From Thiohalophilus sp. (GTDB lineage Bacteria > Pseudomonadota > Gammaproteobacteria > UBA6429 > Thiohalophilaceae): DNA of 64,000 bases. The stretch is from assembly GCF_034522235.1 (NCBI RefSeq), contig NZ_JAXHLN010000002.1:310896-374895 (forward strand), in the 5' to 3' direction. The position numbers were made by a program, and so were the translations under genes. The notes beneath the pieces were generated by a model, which was not told where the DNA came from, searched no databases, and saw only the letters and a program-made list of their open reading frames with translations. Below, in pieces: positions 7,592 to 16,185 of the stretch (positions are counted from its first letter, which is position 1; each line of letters begins with the position of its first letter).

Positions 7592-8173
7592 GTTTCTTTA
7601 GCCTGGACCAGTGAGAGTTATTTGCTGGTTGCACTGTTTATCTGTCTGCTGGTAGTGGGGCCCGCACTCGCATTCGGCCTCTACGATATAAGCCACCAGC
7701 TCGAGAAAAACCACGAGCCGAGTTTTCGTCACGAGCGTAGCAAGGCTTTTCTTAAAATGGGGCACGAGCTCATGCTGGCGCTGTTGCTGAGCCTGATGTT
7801 CATGTTTCTGCTCATCCTTGTTTCGATTGTGATGAATGTTGTGACGATAGCCGGGCAATCGGCGGCTTCTGCGGCGGTGCCGCTGTCTAATACAGGGTTC
7901 CTTGTCGTTGCCGTTATTTTCGGCGGCCTGCTGTTTGGTGCCAGCTCATTTGCCTTGCCAATGATTCTGGACCGGGATGCCGATGCCATGACGGCAATTA
8001 CAACAAGCTTTTATGCGGTGTGGCGAAACAAGTCGGCTCTGGCGCTCTGGGCATTGCTGATTCTGGCACTGACAGCAATAGGATTCGCGACGGCACTGAT
8101 AGGCTTCGTGCTCATCGCGCCGGTACTCGGTTATGCGACGTGGCACGCGTACCGTGAAACGATCATCACATAA
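7592..8173 (+). pseudogene. DUF2189 membrane protein, 5'-truncated
   Basis: The open frame starts without a good start codon (a TTG at 7622 is the only candidate and lacks a ribosome site). It gives about 190 residues with at least four membrane segments: LLVALFICLLVVGPALAFGL, the DUF2189 signature LYDISHQLEKN...PSFRHERSKAF, two central helices, a glycine-rich helix, and a last one ending APVLGYATWHAYRETI. Family members run about 250-280 residues, so roughly the first 60-80 (cytoplasmic tail and first helix) are missing. The REP-like 20-mer at 7567 abuts the cut. It may still be translated from the TTG, but loss of function is more likely. Confidence 0.7.
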
Positions 8174-8426
8174 TATCCAGGGGGATCGGTTAGCCCGGAG
8201 GTTATTCCGTGTTTACCCCCGGATTTCCTCCAGACGAGCGCTGGGTCACCTTTTGTTGAGCCGTATCGGCCAAGCGATGCTGTTACACATTGGCGACAAA
8301 TATGGCGCTCGGTCAGGAGTGCCTTATCGAAGAAAAACCAGATAAATAAATTAAGGCCTTAAACCAGTACCCTGAGCTGCAATTTATCTGACTCTGGTAA
8401 TTCTGTTTGTTGCTTGCCCTTGTCGC

Positions 8427-8660
8427 CTACATGCCGACCAGTTCGGCGTGATAGCCGTTTTCCCGGGCCACTTCAACCAGTCGTTGTGAGGCAATCTGAT
8501 CGGGGTTGTACTCGACAATTATCAGATGAGGCTGGTTGTCACGATAATCCGCTGCCATCACGCTATCGAGTTGCAGCAGCCGGTCGCGCAATCCATCACG
8601 CTGGTCCGAACTGGTTCTTTCATCGATATGCAGCATCACATCAACCATTTTGGATTCCAT
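8427..8660 (-). CDS. HMA-fold small protein without metal-binding cysteines
   Basis: The 77 residues follow the beta-alpha-beta-beta-alpha-beta pattern of heavy-metal-associated domains: VDVMLHIDE strand, a helix DQRDGLRDRLLQLDSV, strands MAADYRD and HLIIVEYNP, a helix SQRLVEVARENGY, and a final HAELVG. There is no cysteine at all, so the usual CxxC metal site is lost and copper or mercury binding is unlikely. It stands alone between a DUF2189 remnant and a stress-type gene pair. Its role is unknown. Confidence 0.65.
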   Translation of the reverse strand: MESKMVDVMLHIDERTSSDQRDGLRDRLLQLDSVMAADYRDNQPHLIIVEYNPDQIASQRLVEVARENGYHAELVGM

Positions 8661-8931
8661 GTTGCAGCTCCGTGGTTACTATGTACTTAAAGTCTAGTAG
8701 ATTCGTTATGAAAATGGGGATTAGAAATTTATTTTGAACCTGCCAGGAATGCTAAAAAGGCACAATCGTAAAAGGGCCGGTAAAATGCAAACTATTATCG
8801 TCTTTGAGAGTAGCTTCAATGCCTGACGCATTCCCGGTATTGATTTATTTCAATGCGGTGCGACAGTGTTGAGCTAATTTTTAAACAGGTGCATATAAGA
8901 GGAAGCGATATCATCTCAAGGGAGTGTGGCT

Positions 8932-9444
8932 GTGAGTGAATATCAACACAAGTTGGCGGGTATTTTTCCCGATGCAGGAGCAATGGAACAGGCCGAGCGG
9001 TTGTTCCTCGATAAGGGTTTCCAGACCGGACAGATCACACCCATCAGGGCGGAAGAGGCAGTAGAGGAACAGCAGCATAAAATCGAGTCAGAATCCGGCG
9101 CTGTACGCGACGAGTTTATCAAAGACATCTCCATGGGTACCGGTGTCGGTGGTGTGGCCGGTGCGGCCGGCGCTGCCGGGATCAGCCTGGGCGCGCCGGC
9201 CCTGTTTGTCAGCGCGCCGGTTGTTGCCCCACTGATGGTGCTCGGCTATGCTGCCACGATTGGCGGGGTGGCCGGTGCGATTCATGGGTTGCATGTCAAA
9301 GAGGATGTTTTGACCGCGGTCGTGGAAGATGCTCTGAAAGAAGGCTATCCTGTACTCATGATTGAGGCGAGGGACAAAGCGGAAGCGGAAGATGCGTATA
9401 AACTGATGCAATCCACAATGCATATCGATGAGGTGAAATACTGA
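8932..9444 (+). CDS. Glycine-zipper stress-type protein, unknown function
   Basis: The GTG at 8932 is preferred over the GTG at 8926 because AAGGGAG (8918-8924) is then 7 bases away. About 170 residues: an N-terminal alpha/beta part (HKLAGIFPDAGAMEQAERLF) resembling general-stress 17M-type folds, then a 60-residue glycine/alanine-rich stretch with GxxxG patterns (GVGGVAGAAGAAGISLGAP) that could insert in or line a membrane, and a charged tail. Its stop overlaps the start of the next gene (TGATG), so the two are translationally coupled. Function unknown. Confidence 0.7.
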   Translation: MSEYQHKLAGIFPDAGAMEQAERLFLDKGFQTGQITPIRAEEAVEEQQHKIESESGAVRDEFIKDISMGTGVGGVAGAAGAAGISLGAPALFVSAPVVAPLMVLGYAATIGGVAGAIHGLHVKEDVLTAVVEDALKEGYPVLMIEARDKAEAEDAYKLMQSTMHIDEVKY

Positions 9445-9626
9445 TGTCGAAAAAGCCCGACAGCCCGGAACAGGCTTCGTTACCGGAAAAAGTCAGTTGT
9501 GCTGTATGCCGGAAGGAAGTTCCTCGCGTCGACGCCCTCAAGGATGAGGGCGAAGAATATATTCGCTGGTTCTGTGGGCTCGATTGCTATAACCAATGGC
9601 GGCAGGATGAAAATCAAAACAACTAA
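9444..9626 (+). CDS. Small DUF3330-like zinc-ribbon protein
   Basis: The 60-residue protein has two cysteine pairs, VSCAVCRKEVP and WFCGLDCYNQW, spaced as in DUF3330 proteins, which often sit beside mercury-resistance genes and transposons. They probably bind one zinc. The ATG overlaps the stop of the glycine-zipper gene by one base. No resistance genes are next to it here. Function unknown. Confidence 0.7.
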   Translation: MSKKPDSPEQASLPEKVSCAVCRKEVPRVDALKDEGEEYIRWFCGLDCYNQWRQDENQNN

Positions 9627-9660
9627 TATTTAGCTCAAGACAGATTTATTACTCCTGGAG

Positions 9661-10881
9661 TTACAGAGACTTGAGCTTTTGCAATACAGGATGGAGTAAC
9701 GGTGCCTGGACAAACACCGAGAAAAATACCACCCCGTAGGTGATGGACTGGATCGTGTACCAGGAATCCAGTTCAAGCGGCAGGGAGAGCGCCAGGGCAA
9801 TCGCCACCGCCCCGCGTAAACCACCCCAGTAAATAATGAAATGTTGCTGGCGATTCAGCGGCTCGACGCCGGGAATCCGGCCAATGAAAGGAAGGCTGGT
9901 ATAGATGCCAATTGCGCGCGCCAGTAAAACAGCCAGAATGCCAAACAACATTGCCAGCCACATGTCTGTGAACATGCTTAGTGTGAATGTGAATCCCACG
10001 AGCAGAAACACAAAGGCATTGGCCATAAAGGCAAAGAATTGCCAGATGGATAACAGTAACGGAAACCGGTTCTCCTCTGGATGTTTTCTGGTTTCCCAGC
10101 CCAGGCACAATCCGTAGCCCAGTACCGCGACAATGCCGGAGACGTGCAACCATTCCTTTGCGCCGAGGAAGGTCAAATACGCAAAGCCGAGCGTAATGCC
10201 GGTAAATACCATCGGGTCTGTCACCCAGCGATTGGCCAAAATAACGAGTAACCCGGCGATAATACCAACTACTGCACCACCAAACATGACATAGAGAAAT
10301 TGCAGAATCGGGGTATGCCAGGAAAGTTGTTGCCCCGGCTCAAGAGCTATCGCAAGCAAGAGCGAAAAGAGCACGATGGCGATTGCGTCGTTGAACAGGC
10401 TCTCTCCCTCCATGACTACCGTTAAACGCGGATTAATATTAAATTGTTTGAACATGTCCAGAACGGCAACCGGGTCCGTTGCCGAGAGTAATACGCCACA
10501 TATCAGTGCCGCGACCCAGGGAAAGGCGCTGTGATCAATGCTGAAGTAGAGAATGCTGGCTGTGATCAGAGTGGTAAGCAGGAGCGCGGGTATTGCCAGT
10601 AATAAAATCGGTGTCAGGTTTCGCACCAATAAACGGATATTGATATTCAGGGCAGATTCGAAAATTAAAACGGGAAGAAATACGTTGAAAACGATATCTT
10701 TAAAGTGGTGCCAACGGAGTCCGCTATCAATTCCAAACAGGCCGATGACGACGCCGGACAGATAGCCGATTAATAACAGAAGCGCACTGAAAGGGATTCG
10801 AAAACGGGCTGATACCGGATAGGCAGCCGAGGCCAGAAGTAACATAGCAGTAAAAATGAGAATTATACGGCTAATTTCCAT
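9661..10881 (-). CDS. nhaP: CPA1-family Na+/H+ antiporter (NhaP type)
   Basis: The 406 residues form about 12 membrane segments. Typical CPA1 motifs are present: SATDPVAVLDMF (discontinuous helix), GESLFNDAIAIVLFSLLL (the ND pair expected for ion binding) and YWGGLRGAVAIALALSLP (GGLRGA motif). It should exchange sodium or potassium for protons across the inner membrane, for pH and salt balance. There is no long cytoplasmic tail, so it is a short NhaP-like form. It is convergent with the DUF3330 gene. Ion preference cannot be read from sequence. Confidence 0.88.
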   Translation of the reverse strand: MEISRIILIFTAMLLLASAAYPVSARFRIPFSALLLLIGYLSGVVIGLFGIDSGLRWHHFKDIVFNVFLPVLIFESALNINIRLLVRNLTPILLLAIPALLLTTLITASILYFSIDHSAFPWVAALICGVLLSATDPVAVLDMFKQFNINPRLTVVMEGESLFNDAIAIVLFSLLLAIALEPGQQLSWHTPILQFLYVMFGGAVVGIIAGLLVILANRWVTDPMVFTGITLGFAYLTFLGAKEWLHVSGIVAVLGYGLCLGWETRKHPEENRFPLLLSIWQFFAFMANAFVFLLVGFTFTLSMFTDMWLAMLFGILAVLLARAIGIYTSLPFIGRIPGVEPLNRQQHFIIYWGGLRGAVAIALALSLPLELDSWYTIQSITYGVVFFSVFVQAPLLHPVLQKLKSL

Positions 10882-11156
10882 AATATCGCCTTAACGCTCT
10901 GATTTCCTTAATTAAGGATAGCAAGGAAAATACAGATGCAATATAAATCGGTGGACGACAGCTTGTCTTGCTGAAAAAAAGCGGGAATACAGCTTCCTGA
11001 AATGTTAGCGAAAATGTAGCCCGACACCGAATCATTGGTGGTATTGACGTCAATTTATTGGCGGCTAAAAAAATTTATTTGGACCTCAAGTCCAATTTAT
11101 GAAATAACCCTTCCCTGATTCTGACTTACCAATAACTCGAGACAAGGGGAAACATA

Positions 11157-11801
11157 GTGAAACTGATTTTGTTAGGCGCGCCGGGTGCCGGCAAGGGCAC
11201 CGTGGCCAATATGCTGAGTGATATCGACGGCTCTGTACAAATTTCCACCGGCGACATTCTGCGCGCGGCGGTCAAGGAGGGCACCGAGCTGGGCAAGGAG
11301 GCCGAGGGCTATATGAACGCCGGCGACCTGGTGCCGGATGAGCTGATCATGGGGATCATGAAAGAGCGCCTGAAGGAAGACGACTGCAAAAACGGTTATC
11401 TGCTGGACGGGTTCCCGCGCACCATTCCCCAGGCGGAACAACTCAAGACCGTGCTGGAAGAGATGGGTGAAAAACTGGACGCGGTGGTCGACCTGGATGT
11501 GCCGCGCGAGGTACTCCTCGATCGTCTGACCACGCGCCGGACCTGCACCCAGTGCAATGCCATCTATAACATCAAGAGCAAGCCGCCCAAGGTCGAAGGC
11601 GTCTGTGACGAGTGTGGCGGACCGGTGGTGCAGCGCGATGACGAAACCGAGGAAGCGATTGCCAGCCGGCTGGATACCTATAACGAGAAGACCGCGCCAC
11701 TGGCGGGTTTCTATGAGAAGGAAGGCATGCTGATGCGCATCAATGCCACTTCCAGTGACGACGTGGTCGCTGCGATCAAGGAGAAATGCGGTCTCGCATA
11801 A
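11157..11801 (+). CDS. adk: Adenylate kinase
   Basis: The start is GTG, with AAGGGGA six bases upstream. The 214-residue enzyme catalyses AMP + ATP = 2 ADP. P-loop GAPGAGKGT at residues 7-15, AMP site STGDILRAAV, the DGFPRT motif, and a long LID with four cysteines (CTQCNAIYN...CDECGG), meaning a zinc-type LID rather than the zinc-free form of E. coli. Length and order are typical for bacterial Adk. Both neighbours are on the minus strand, so it is monocistronic. Confidence 0.97.
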   Translation: MKLILLGAPGAGKGTVANMLSDIDGSVQISTGDILRAAVKEGTELGKEAEGYMNAGDLVPDELIMGIMKERLKEDDCKNGYLLDGFPRTIPQAEQLKTVLEEMGEKLDAVVDLDVPREVLLDRLTTRRTCTQCNAIYNIKSKPPKVEGVCDECGGPVVQRDDETEEAIASRLDTYNEKTAPLAGFYEKEGMLMRINATSSDDVVAAIKEKCGLA

Positions 11802-11911
11802 CTATCTTGTTAACATGAGTAACGGGGGCATGCCCGGAAAGGGTTTTGACCCCTTAAACCTTGTTCCTGTATTGAAAAAATGGAGTCGCTCTGGCCCGAA
11901 ACACGACCCGT

Positions 11912-12751
11912 TTAGCCGGCAGTCTGATAGAGGTGTACATCCCGCTGCGGGAAGGGGATGCTGATGCCTTCCCGATCAAAGGCCGTTTTCACTTTTTCGG
12001 TCAGTTCGAACTTGAGCGGCCAGTAATCGGGGGCATTGACCCAGGTTCGTACCGTCAGATCGACCGAATTGTCGCCCAGGTTACTCAGCAATACCTGCGG
12101 TTCCGGGTCGTTGAATATCCGCTCTTCACTCGTCATGATAGCCATGATGACTTCGCGCGCCTTGCTGACATTGTCGCCATAACCGATGTTAAAAACGAAA
12201 TCCAGCCGACGGGTGGCCTCGGCGGAATAGTTGGTGATGATGCCATTGGACATGGCGCCGTTGGGAACGATGATGCGCACGTTGTCCGGGGTGGTCAGGA
12301 TGGTGTTGAAGATCTGGATATCCGTCACCGTGCCGCTGACGCCCTGGGCGGTAATATAATCGCCAACTTTGTAAGGCCGGAACATGAGAATCAACGCGCC
12401 ACCGGCGAAGTTGCCCAGGCTGCCCTGCAGTGCCAGTCCCACGGCCAGGCCGGCAGCACCCAGTACGGCGATGAATGAGGTGGTGGCAATCCCCACCATG
12501 GAGGCAACACTGATCAATAGCAGAACTTTTAAACCGATACCGACCAGACTTTGCAGAAAACGCGACAGCGTGGGCTCCACCTTGCTGCGTTCCATGCCTT
12601 TGGCCATGACTTTGACCAGGCGACTGATCAGCGACAGGCCGACAATGAGGACGACAATGGCAAGCACGAACCGGGGGCCAAACTGCATCAACAGCTCAAC
12701 GCCCTTGTCTGCGTAGGTTGATAGTTGTTCCGAAGTGAAGAACTCGTCCAT
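11912..12751 (-). CDS. mscS: Small-conductance mechanosensitive channel (MscS family)
   Basis: The start at 12751 has GAAGGAG eight bases upstream. 279 residues, close to E. coli MscS. Three membrane helices; the third is the pore helix with the Gly/Ala pattern AVLGAAGLAVGLALQGSLGN FAGG, then the beta domain (FRPYKVGDYI, GTVTDIQIFNT, VPNGAMSNGIITNYS) and the C-terminal alpha/beta cage domain. It opens under membrane tension to release solutes on hypo-osmotic shock. It is convergent with adk. Confidence 0.93.
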   Translation of the reverse strand: MDEFFTSEQLSTYADKGVELLMQFGPRFVLAIVVLIVGLSLISRLVKVMAKGMERSKVEPTLSRFLQSLVGIGLKVLLLISVASMVGIATTSFIAVLGAAGLAVGLALQGSLGNFAGGALILMFRPYKVGDYITAQGVSGTVTDIQIFNTILTTPDNVRIIVPNGAMSNGIITNYSAEATRRLDFVFNIGYGDNVSKAREVIMAIMTSEERIFNDPEPQVLLSNLGDNSVDLTVRTWVNAPDYWPLKFELTEKVKTAFDREGISIPFPQRDVHLYQTAG

Positions 12752-13161
12752 TGGTCTGGCTCCTTCGCGGCTCTCGGACGCCGTTGTTATTGAGTTTTTT
12801 GTTAAATGGCAGCCAGAGTGAGCATCAAGCATCTACCTGGCCGGGGCTGAAAATTAATGTCCAATATTAGGCGATAAAACCTGCTAACAAAAGGGGATAC
12901 CGTTTACTGTTTCTCCGGCTGGAATTGCTTTATGTTTCTACAATCCGGAGTTGTTTTATCCGTTGTTGGAGCGCCTTGCGTTTGGCTGGGCGCCAGTGAA
13001 GAAGTTAGATAGAGCTTAAGTATTCTTATATTATTCAGGGTTAATAGTTATCACCTTTTTCGGTAACGCTTTAGGGCGAAGGGCCGATAACCCTATTCTG
13101 TATAGGGTGTGATACAGGCCCGTCGTGAACAATCGTACCTCCGAAACCTATCTGCTCCATT
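12752..13161. other. Gene-free stretch upstream of mscS
   Basis: No convincing coding frame, repeat or terminator was seen here. It should hold the mscS promoter, but no clear -10/-35 pair stands out. Confidence 0.5.
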
Positions 13162-13351
13162 CGTGAGCCAGTTGCCATTAATAGTCCGCTTTTTAACTTG
13201 GCGGAAGTATCGGGATCAGTGTATTTCCCTATCATAGCCAAATCCCGGACGAACTCATTCACAATGCTGACGTGGCCATGTACCACGCCAAGCGCAATGG
13301 CAAAAATGCTTATATTTATTACGCACGGCTGTCAGCGGTATAGCACGGGGC
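13162..13351 (+). pseudogene. GGDEF domain, C-terminal remnant
   Basis: A frame ending at 13351 reads SIGISVFPYHSQIPDELIHN followed by ADVAMYHAKRNGKNAYIYY, the last third of a diguanylate cyclase domain. A frame change near 13205 links it to VAINSPLFNLAEVSG just upstream. The GG(D/E)EF active site and everything before it are missing, so the remnant cannot make c-di-GMP. Confidence 0.7.
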
Positions 13352-13372
13352 GGGCAAGGTATGCAGTCACGG

Positions 13373-14134
13373 TCAGGGGAGTAGTATGGCCGGGCCCGTC
13401 ATCACCCGACGCACCAGTTCCGCCTGACGATTGGTGCCAGTTTTTCGGAAAATCGCCTTGAGCTGGGAGCGCAAGGTATTGCCGGACAGGCCGAATGCTT
13501 TTTCCATTTCCTTTATCGTCAAACCCTCACACAAGCCATTGACCAGTCGGGATTCGGCAGGTGTCAATGCATATAACATGTGCAGAATCTCTGTTGAAAC
13601 TTTACTGTCAGAGATCGAATCACCAAGAAAAATCACCGCCTGTGCCTGGTCCGCGAGTGCACTGTACTGATGGTGCTCCAGACCCAAAGGCACGACAAAG
13701 ATGGTCAGATTGCCGGCTTCGCTACTCAAGGACATTTGGCCACCCTGATATTGATTTTGACGCAGCGCTTCGTCAATCAGCCAGGACAGCTTATGGGATT
13801 CTACAGCATGCTCGCAGTAGATTTTATCTGAAGTTATATTCAGACTTTTCCCGTTGGAGATAATCTCCGCGGCACGCCTGTTATGCCAAATGGGTCTCTT
13901 GTTGCGGTCAAGAAAAACGATACCAAAGGGTAAACAGTCTATGGCATCATAACCTGCCCTGCATTGTTGCTGATGCTCGTGCAGCCGGTTTTGTATCTCA
14001 ATGGTATTTTTCAGATGCGGGGTCAAAAGATTAAACATTGAGATATTGGCATCCGAAAAACTGCCCGTTTTAAACGAACGATGCAAACCGATTACAAAGT
14101 GGCCCTTGTCATTCTCCATGACATTGGCGCCCAT
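13373..14134 (-). CDS. LuxR-type HTH regulator, 5'-truncated
   Basis: The C-terminal 65 residues are a LuxR HTH ([20 protein letters not shown]...[27 protein letters not shown]). Before it is a PAS-like sensor segment ([22 protein letters not shown]). Coding-quality sequence continues upstream of the first ATG ([20 protein letters not shown], to about 14194), where it meets a truncated SDR gene. Relatives are about 370 residues, so roughly 100 N-terminal residues are missing. A shortened protein from the ATG at 14134 is possible but lacks an evident ribosome site; it is probably a pseudogene. Confidence 0.65.
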   Translation of the reverse strand: MGANVMENDKGHFVIGLHRSFKTGSFSDANISMFNLLTPHLKNTIEIQNRLHEHQQQCRAGYDAIDCLPFGIVFLDRNKRPIWHNRRAAEIISNGKSLNITSDKIYCEHAVESHKLSWLIDEALRQNQYQGGQMSLSSEAGNLTIFVVPLGLEHHQYSALADQAQAVIFLGDSISDSKVSTEILHMLYALTPAESRLVNGLCEGLTIKEMEKAFGLSGNTLRSQLKAIFRKTGTNRQAELVRRVMTGPAILLP

Positions 14135-14184
14135 TAAATGATGTATCTCGTATTGGCGAAGGTATTCATGATAAAAAGGATTGC

Positions 14185-14634
14185 AATTGGCGAACCATGC
14201 AGGTGAATCTGACCGGCTATTTCCTGGTGGCCAAGCACACCATTCCGGCCCTGCGCCAAACCCGAGGGAGTATTGTTAATATTGCCTCGACCCGGGCCCT
14301 CCAGTCCGAGCCACATACCGAAGTCTATGCCGCCAGCAAGGGTGGGGTAGTGGCGTTTACCCATGCTCTGGCGATCAGCCTGGGGCCGGCTATCCGGGTC
14401 AACTGCATCACCCCGGGCTGGGTCGCTACCGATGACTGGCAGGCCCCTTCCCGGCGGAAGGCGCCGGAACTGCGTGAGACCGATCACCGCCAGCACCCGG
14501 CCGGCCGGGTCGGCCATCCCGCTGACGTTGCAGCGATGGTTGATTATCTGATCAGCGACGCAGCGGGCTTTGTCACCGGCCATAACTTCATTCTCGACGG
14601 CGGAATGACGCGCAGGATGATCTACGCACCGTAA
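14185..14634 (+). pseudogene. Short-chain dehydrogenase, 5'-truncated
   Basis: The frame opens as [18 protein letters not shown], mid-way into an SDR. It keeps the catalytic Ser ([11 protein letters not shown]), the YAASKGG Tyr-x-x-x-Lys motif, PGWVATDDW, and the end [11 protein letters not shown]. The N-terminal Rossmann half, with the GxxxGxG cofactor loop and NNAG, is gone, so it cannot bind NAD(P). The cut coincides with the cut of the divergent LuxR gene: one deletion removed both 5' ends and the promoter region between them. Confidence 0.8.
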
Positions 14635-14683
14635 CAGGATCACTAAAGAACTCTGATTCCGTTAATTCTGCTATCTTTTGGCG

Positions 14684-15709
14684 ATGACTGACGCCCTGCT
14701 TCCCGCGGTTCTGATTTTCGCGCTTGCCGCGATGTTTATTGCCGTGTTTGGCGTGCGAATGACCCGCGTGGCCGGGGAGCTGGCACGGCGCACGGGGATG
14801 GGCGAGGCGATCATGGGCGCCCTGTTCATCGGTGCGGCGACCTCGCTGTCGGGGATCACCGCCTCGGTTACCGCCGCGTGGTCGGGGCATGCCTCGCTGG
14901 CGGTGAGCAACTCCCTGGGGGGGATCGCGGCGCAAACAGCCTTTCTGGCCATTGCCGATTTCTTCTACCGGCGCGCCAATCTCGAGCATGCCGCCGCCTC
15001 GGTGGAAAATCTGATGATGACCGCGTTTTTGATCATCCTGCTGTCGATTCACCTGGTGGCGCTGTCTGTCCCGCAGTTGAGCGTCCTGGGCGTCCATCCG
15101 GCGACGCCGGTGCTGATTATCACCTATCTGTTTGGCATGTGGCTGCTCAACCGTACTCACGAGATGCCTATGTGGTATCCCAAACGGACCAGCGATACCC
15201 GACGGGAGCAGACACATACCCGACGCTCACGCGGGGCGACGCTTTACGGTCTCTGGCTGCGCTTTTTAGCACTGGCAGCCCTGGTCGCCACGGCCGGCTG
15301 GTTCTTGACCCACGCGGCGGTCACCATCAGCCGGGAAACCGGGCTGGCCGAAGGGGTGGTGGGCGGGATATTTATTGCCATTTCCACCTCTCTGCCCGAG
15401 CTGGTAATTGCCGTGACCGCCGTGCGCATGCGCGCCCTGACCCTGGCGGTGGGGGATATCATCGGCGGTAACGCTTTCGATACCCTGTTTATCGCCCTGT
15501 CCGACATCGTCTACCGAGGGGGTTCCATCTACGCGGCGCTGACCCATTACGAGACCTTCTGGTTGGCATTGACGCTGCTGATGTGCGCGGTATTGATAAT
15601 GGGCTTGATTCAGCGCGAACGTCACGGGATTGGCAATATCGGCCTGGAGAGTGCGACGCTGCTCGTGCTTTATCTGGGCGGCGTGGGGCTGATCACCCTG
15701 GTGTTGTGA
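14684..15709 (+). CDS. CaCA-family cation (Na+/Ca2+-type) exchanger
   Basis: The start ATG at 14684 is chosen; an upstream TTG is also possible, and no clear ribosome site supports either. About 342 residues with ten or so membrane helices in two inverted halves. The alpha-repeats are visible: GALFIGAATSLSGITASVTAA...SNSLGGIAAQT and GGIFIAISTSLPELVIAVTAV...VGDIIGGNAFDTL. The second is canonical (TSLPE); the first has SG where the ion-binding PE is normal, so stoichiometry or ion choice may differ. A charged loop near residue 170-185 separates the halves. Confidence 0.85.
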   Translation: MTDALLPAVLIFALAAMFIAVFGVRMTRVAGELARRTGMGEAIMGALFIGAATSLSGITASVTAAWSGHASLAVSNSLGGIAAQTAFLAIADFFYRRANLEHAAASVENLMMTAFLIILLSIHLVALSVPQLSVLGVHPATPVLIITYLFGMWLLNRTHEMPMWYPKRTSDTRREQTHTRRSRGATLYGLWLRFLALAALVATAGWFLTHAAVTISRETGLAEGVVGGIFIAISTSLPELVIAVTAVRMRALTLAVGDIIGGNAFDTLFIALSDIVYRGGSIYAALTHYETFWLALTLLMCAVLIMGLIQRERHGIGNIGLESATLLVLYLGGVGLITLVL

Positions 15710-15780
15710 TCCGAGGCGTCTGAAGTAAAGGGGCCGGCACTTTTAACCGCTCCATCGCACAGGTTCAAGAGGAGAACCGC

Positions 15781-16131
15781 ATGTCGTATTACCTTGTTAA
15801 AATTGCCGTGACGACGCTGTTGATTGTGCTGATTTCTGAAATCGCCAAACGCAGTACGTTAATTGGCGCAATCCTGGCATCGGTCCCCATCGTTTCCGTG
15901 CTGGCTATGATCTGGCTGTATATTGATACCCGGGATATTGATAGGGTCAGCACCCTGGCAACCAGCGTGTTCTGGCTGGTTCTCCCTTCCCTGGCATTGT
16001 TTATCGTTCTGCCGGTCCTATTGAAGCAGGGGCTGAATTTTTATTTGAGTCTGGGCGCTGCGATTGCCGTCACGGTGGGCTGTTACTGGTTGATGGTCTA
16101 TGTGCTGCACTATTTTGGCATAAAATTATAA
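15781..16131 (+). CDS. DUF3147 inner-membrane protein
   Basis: Four hydrophobic segments in 116 residues, with the DUF3147 pattern ISEIAKRSTLIGAILASVPI and a central IDTRDID loop. A good ribosome site (AAGAGGAG) precedes the ATG. The family is widespread and uncharacterised. It lies 71 bases after the cation exchanger on the same strand and may share its transcript. Confidence 0.85.
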   Translation: MSYYLVKIAVTTLLIVLISEIAKRSTLIGAILASVPIVSVLAMIWLYIDTRDIDRVSTLATSVFWLVLPSLALFIVLPVLLKQGLNFYLSLGAAIAVTVGCYWLMVYVLHYFGIKL

Positions 16132-16185
16132 CAACTCGTGTTCAAGGGCACGCCGCAGGGCAGCGGGTGTCGCAGACCAGGGCTG

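Noticed and set aside
8133-8345. 70-codon plus-strand frame after the DUF2189 remnant
   Set aside because: Overlaps the end of the DUF2189 frame, has no ribosome site, and is basic, low-information sequence.
9632-9677. Hairpin AGCTCAAG...CTTGAGCT between the DUF3330 and NhaP genes
   Set aside because: 8-base arms separated by 30 bases with no T-run; not convincing as a terminator.
14588-15217. A long minus-strand frame opposite the cation exchanger
   Set aside because: Composition (runs of His, Gly, Arg, Gln) is that of an antisense shadow of a GC-rich membrane-protein gene; the plus-strand gene has clear alpha-repeats.
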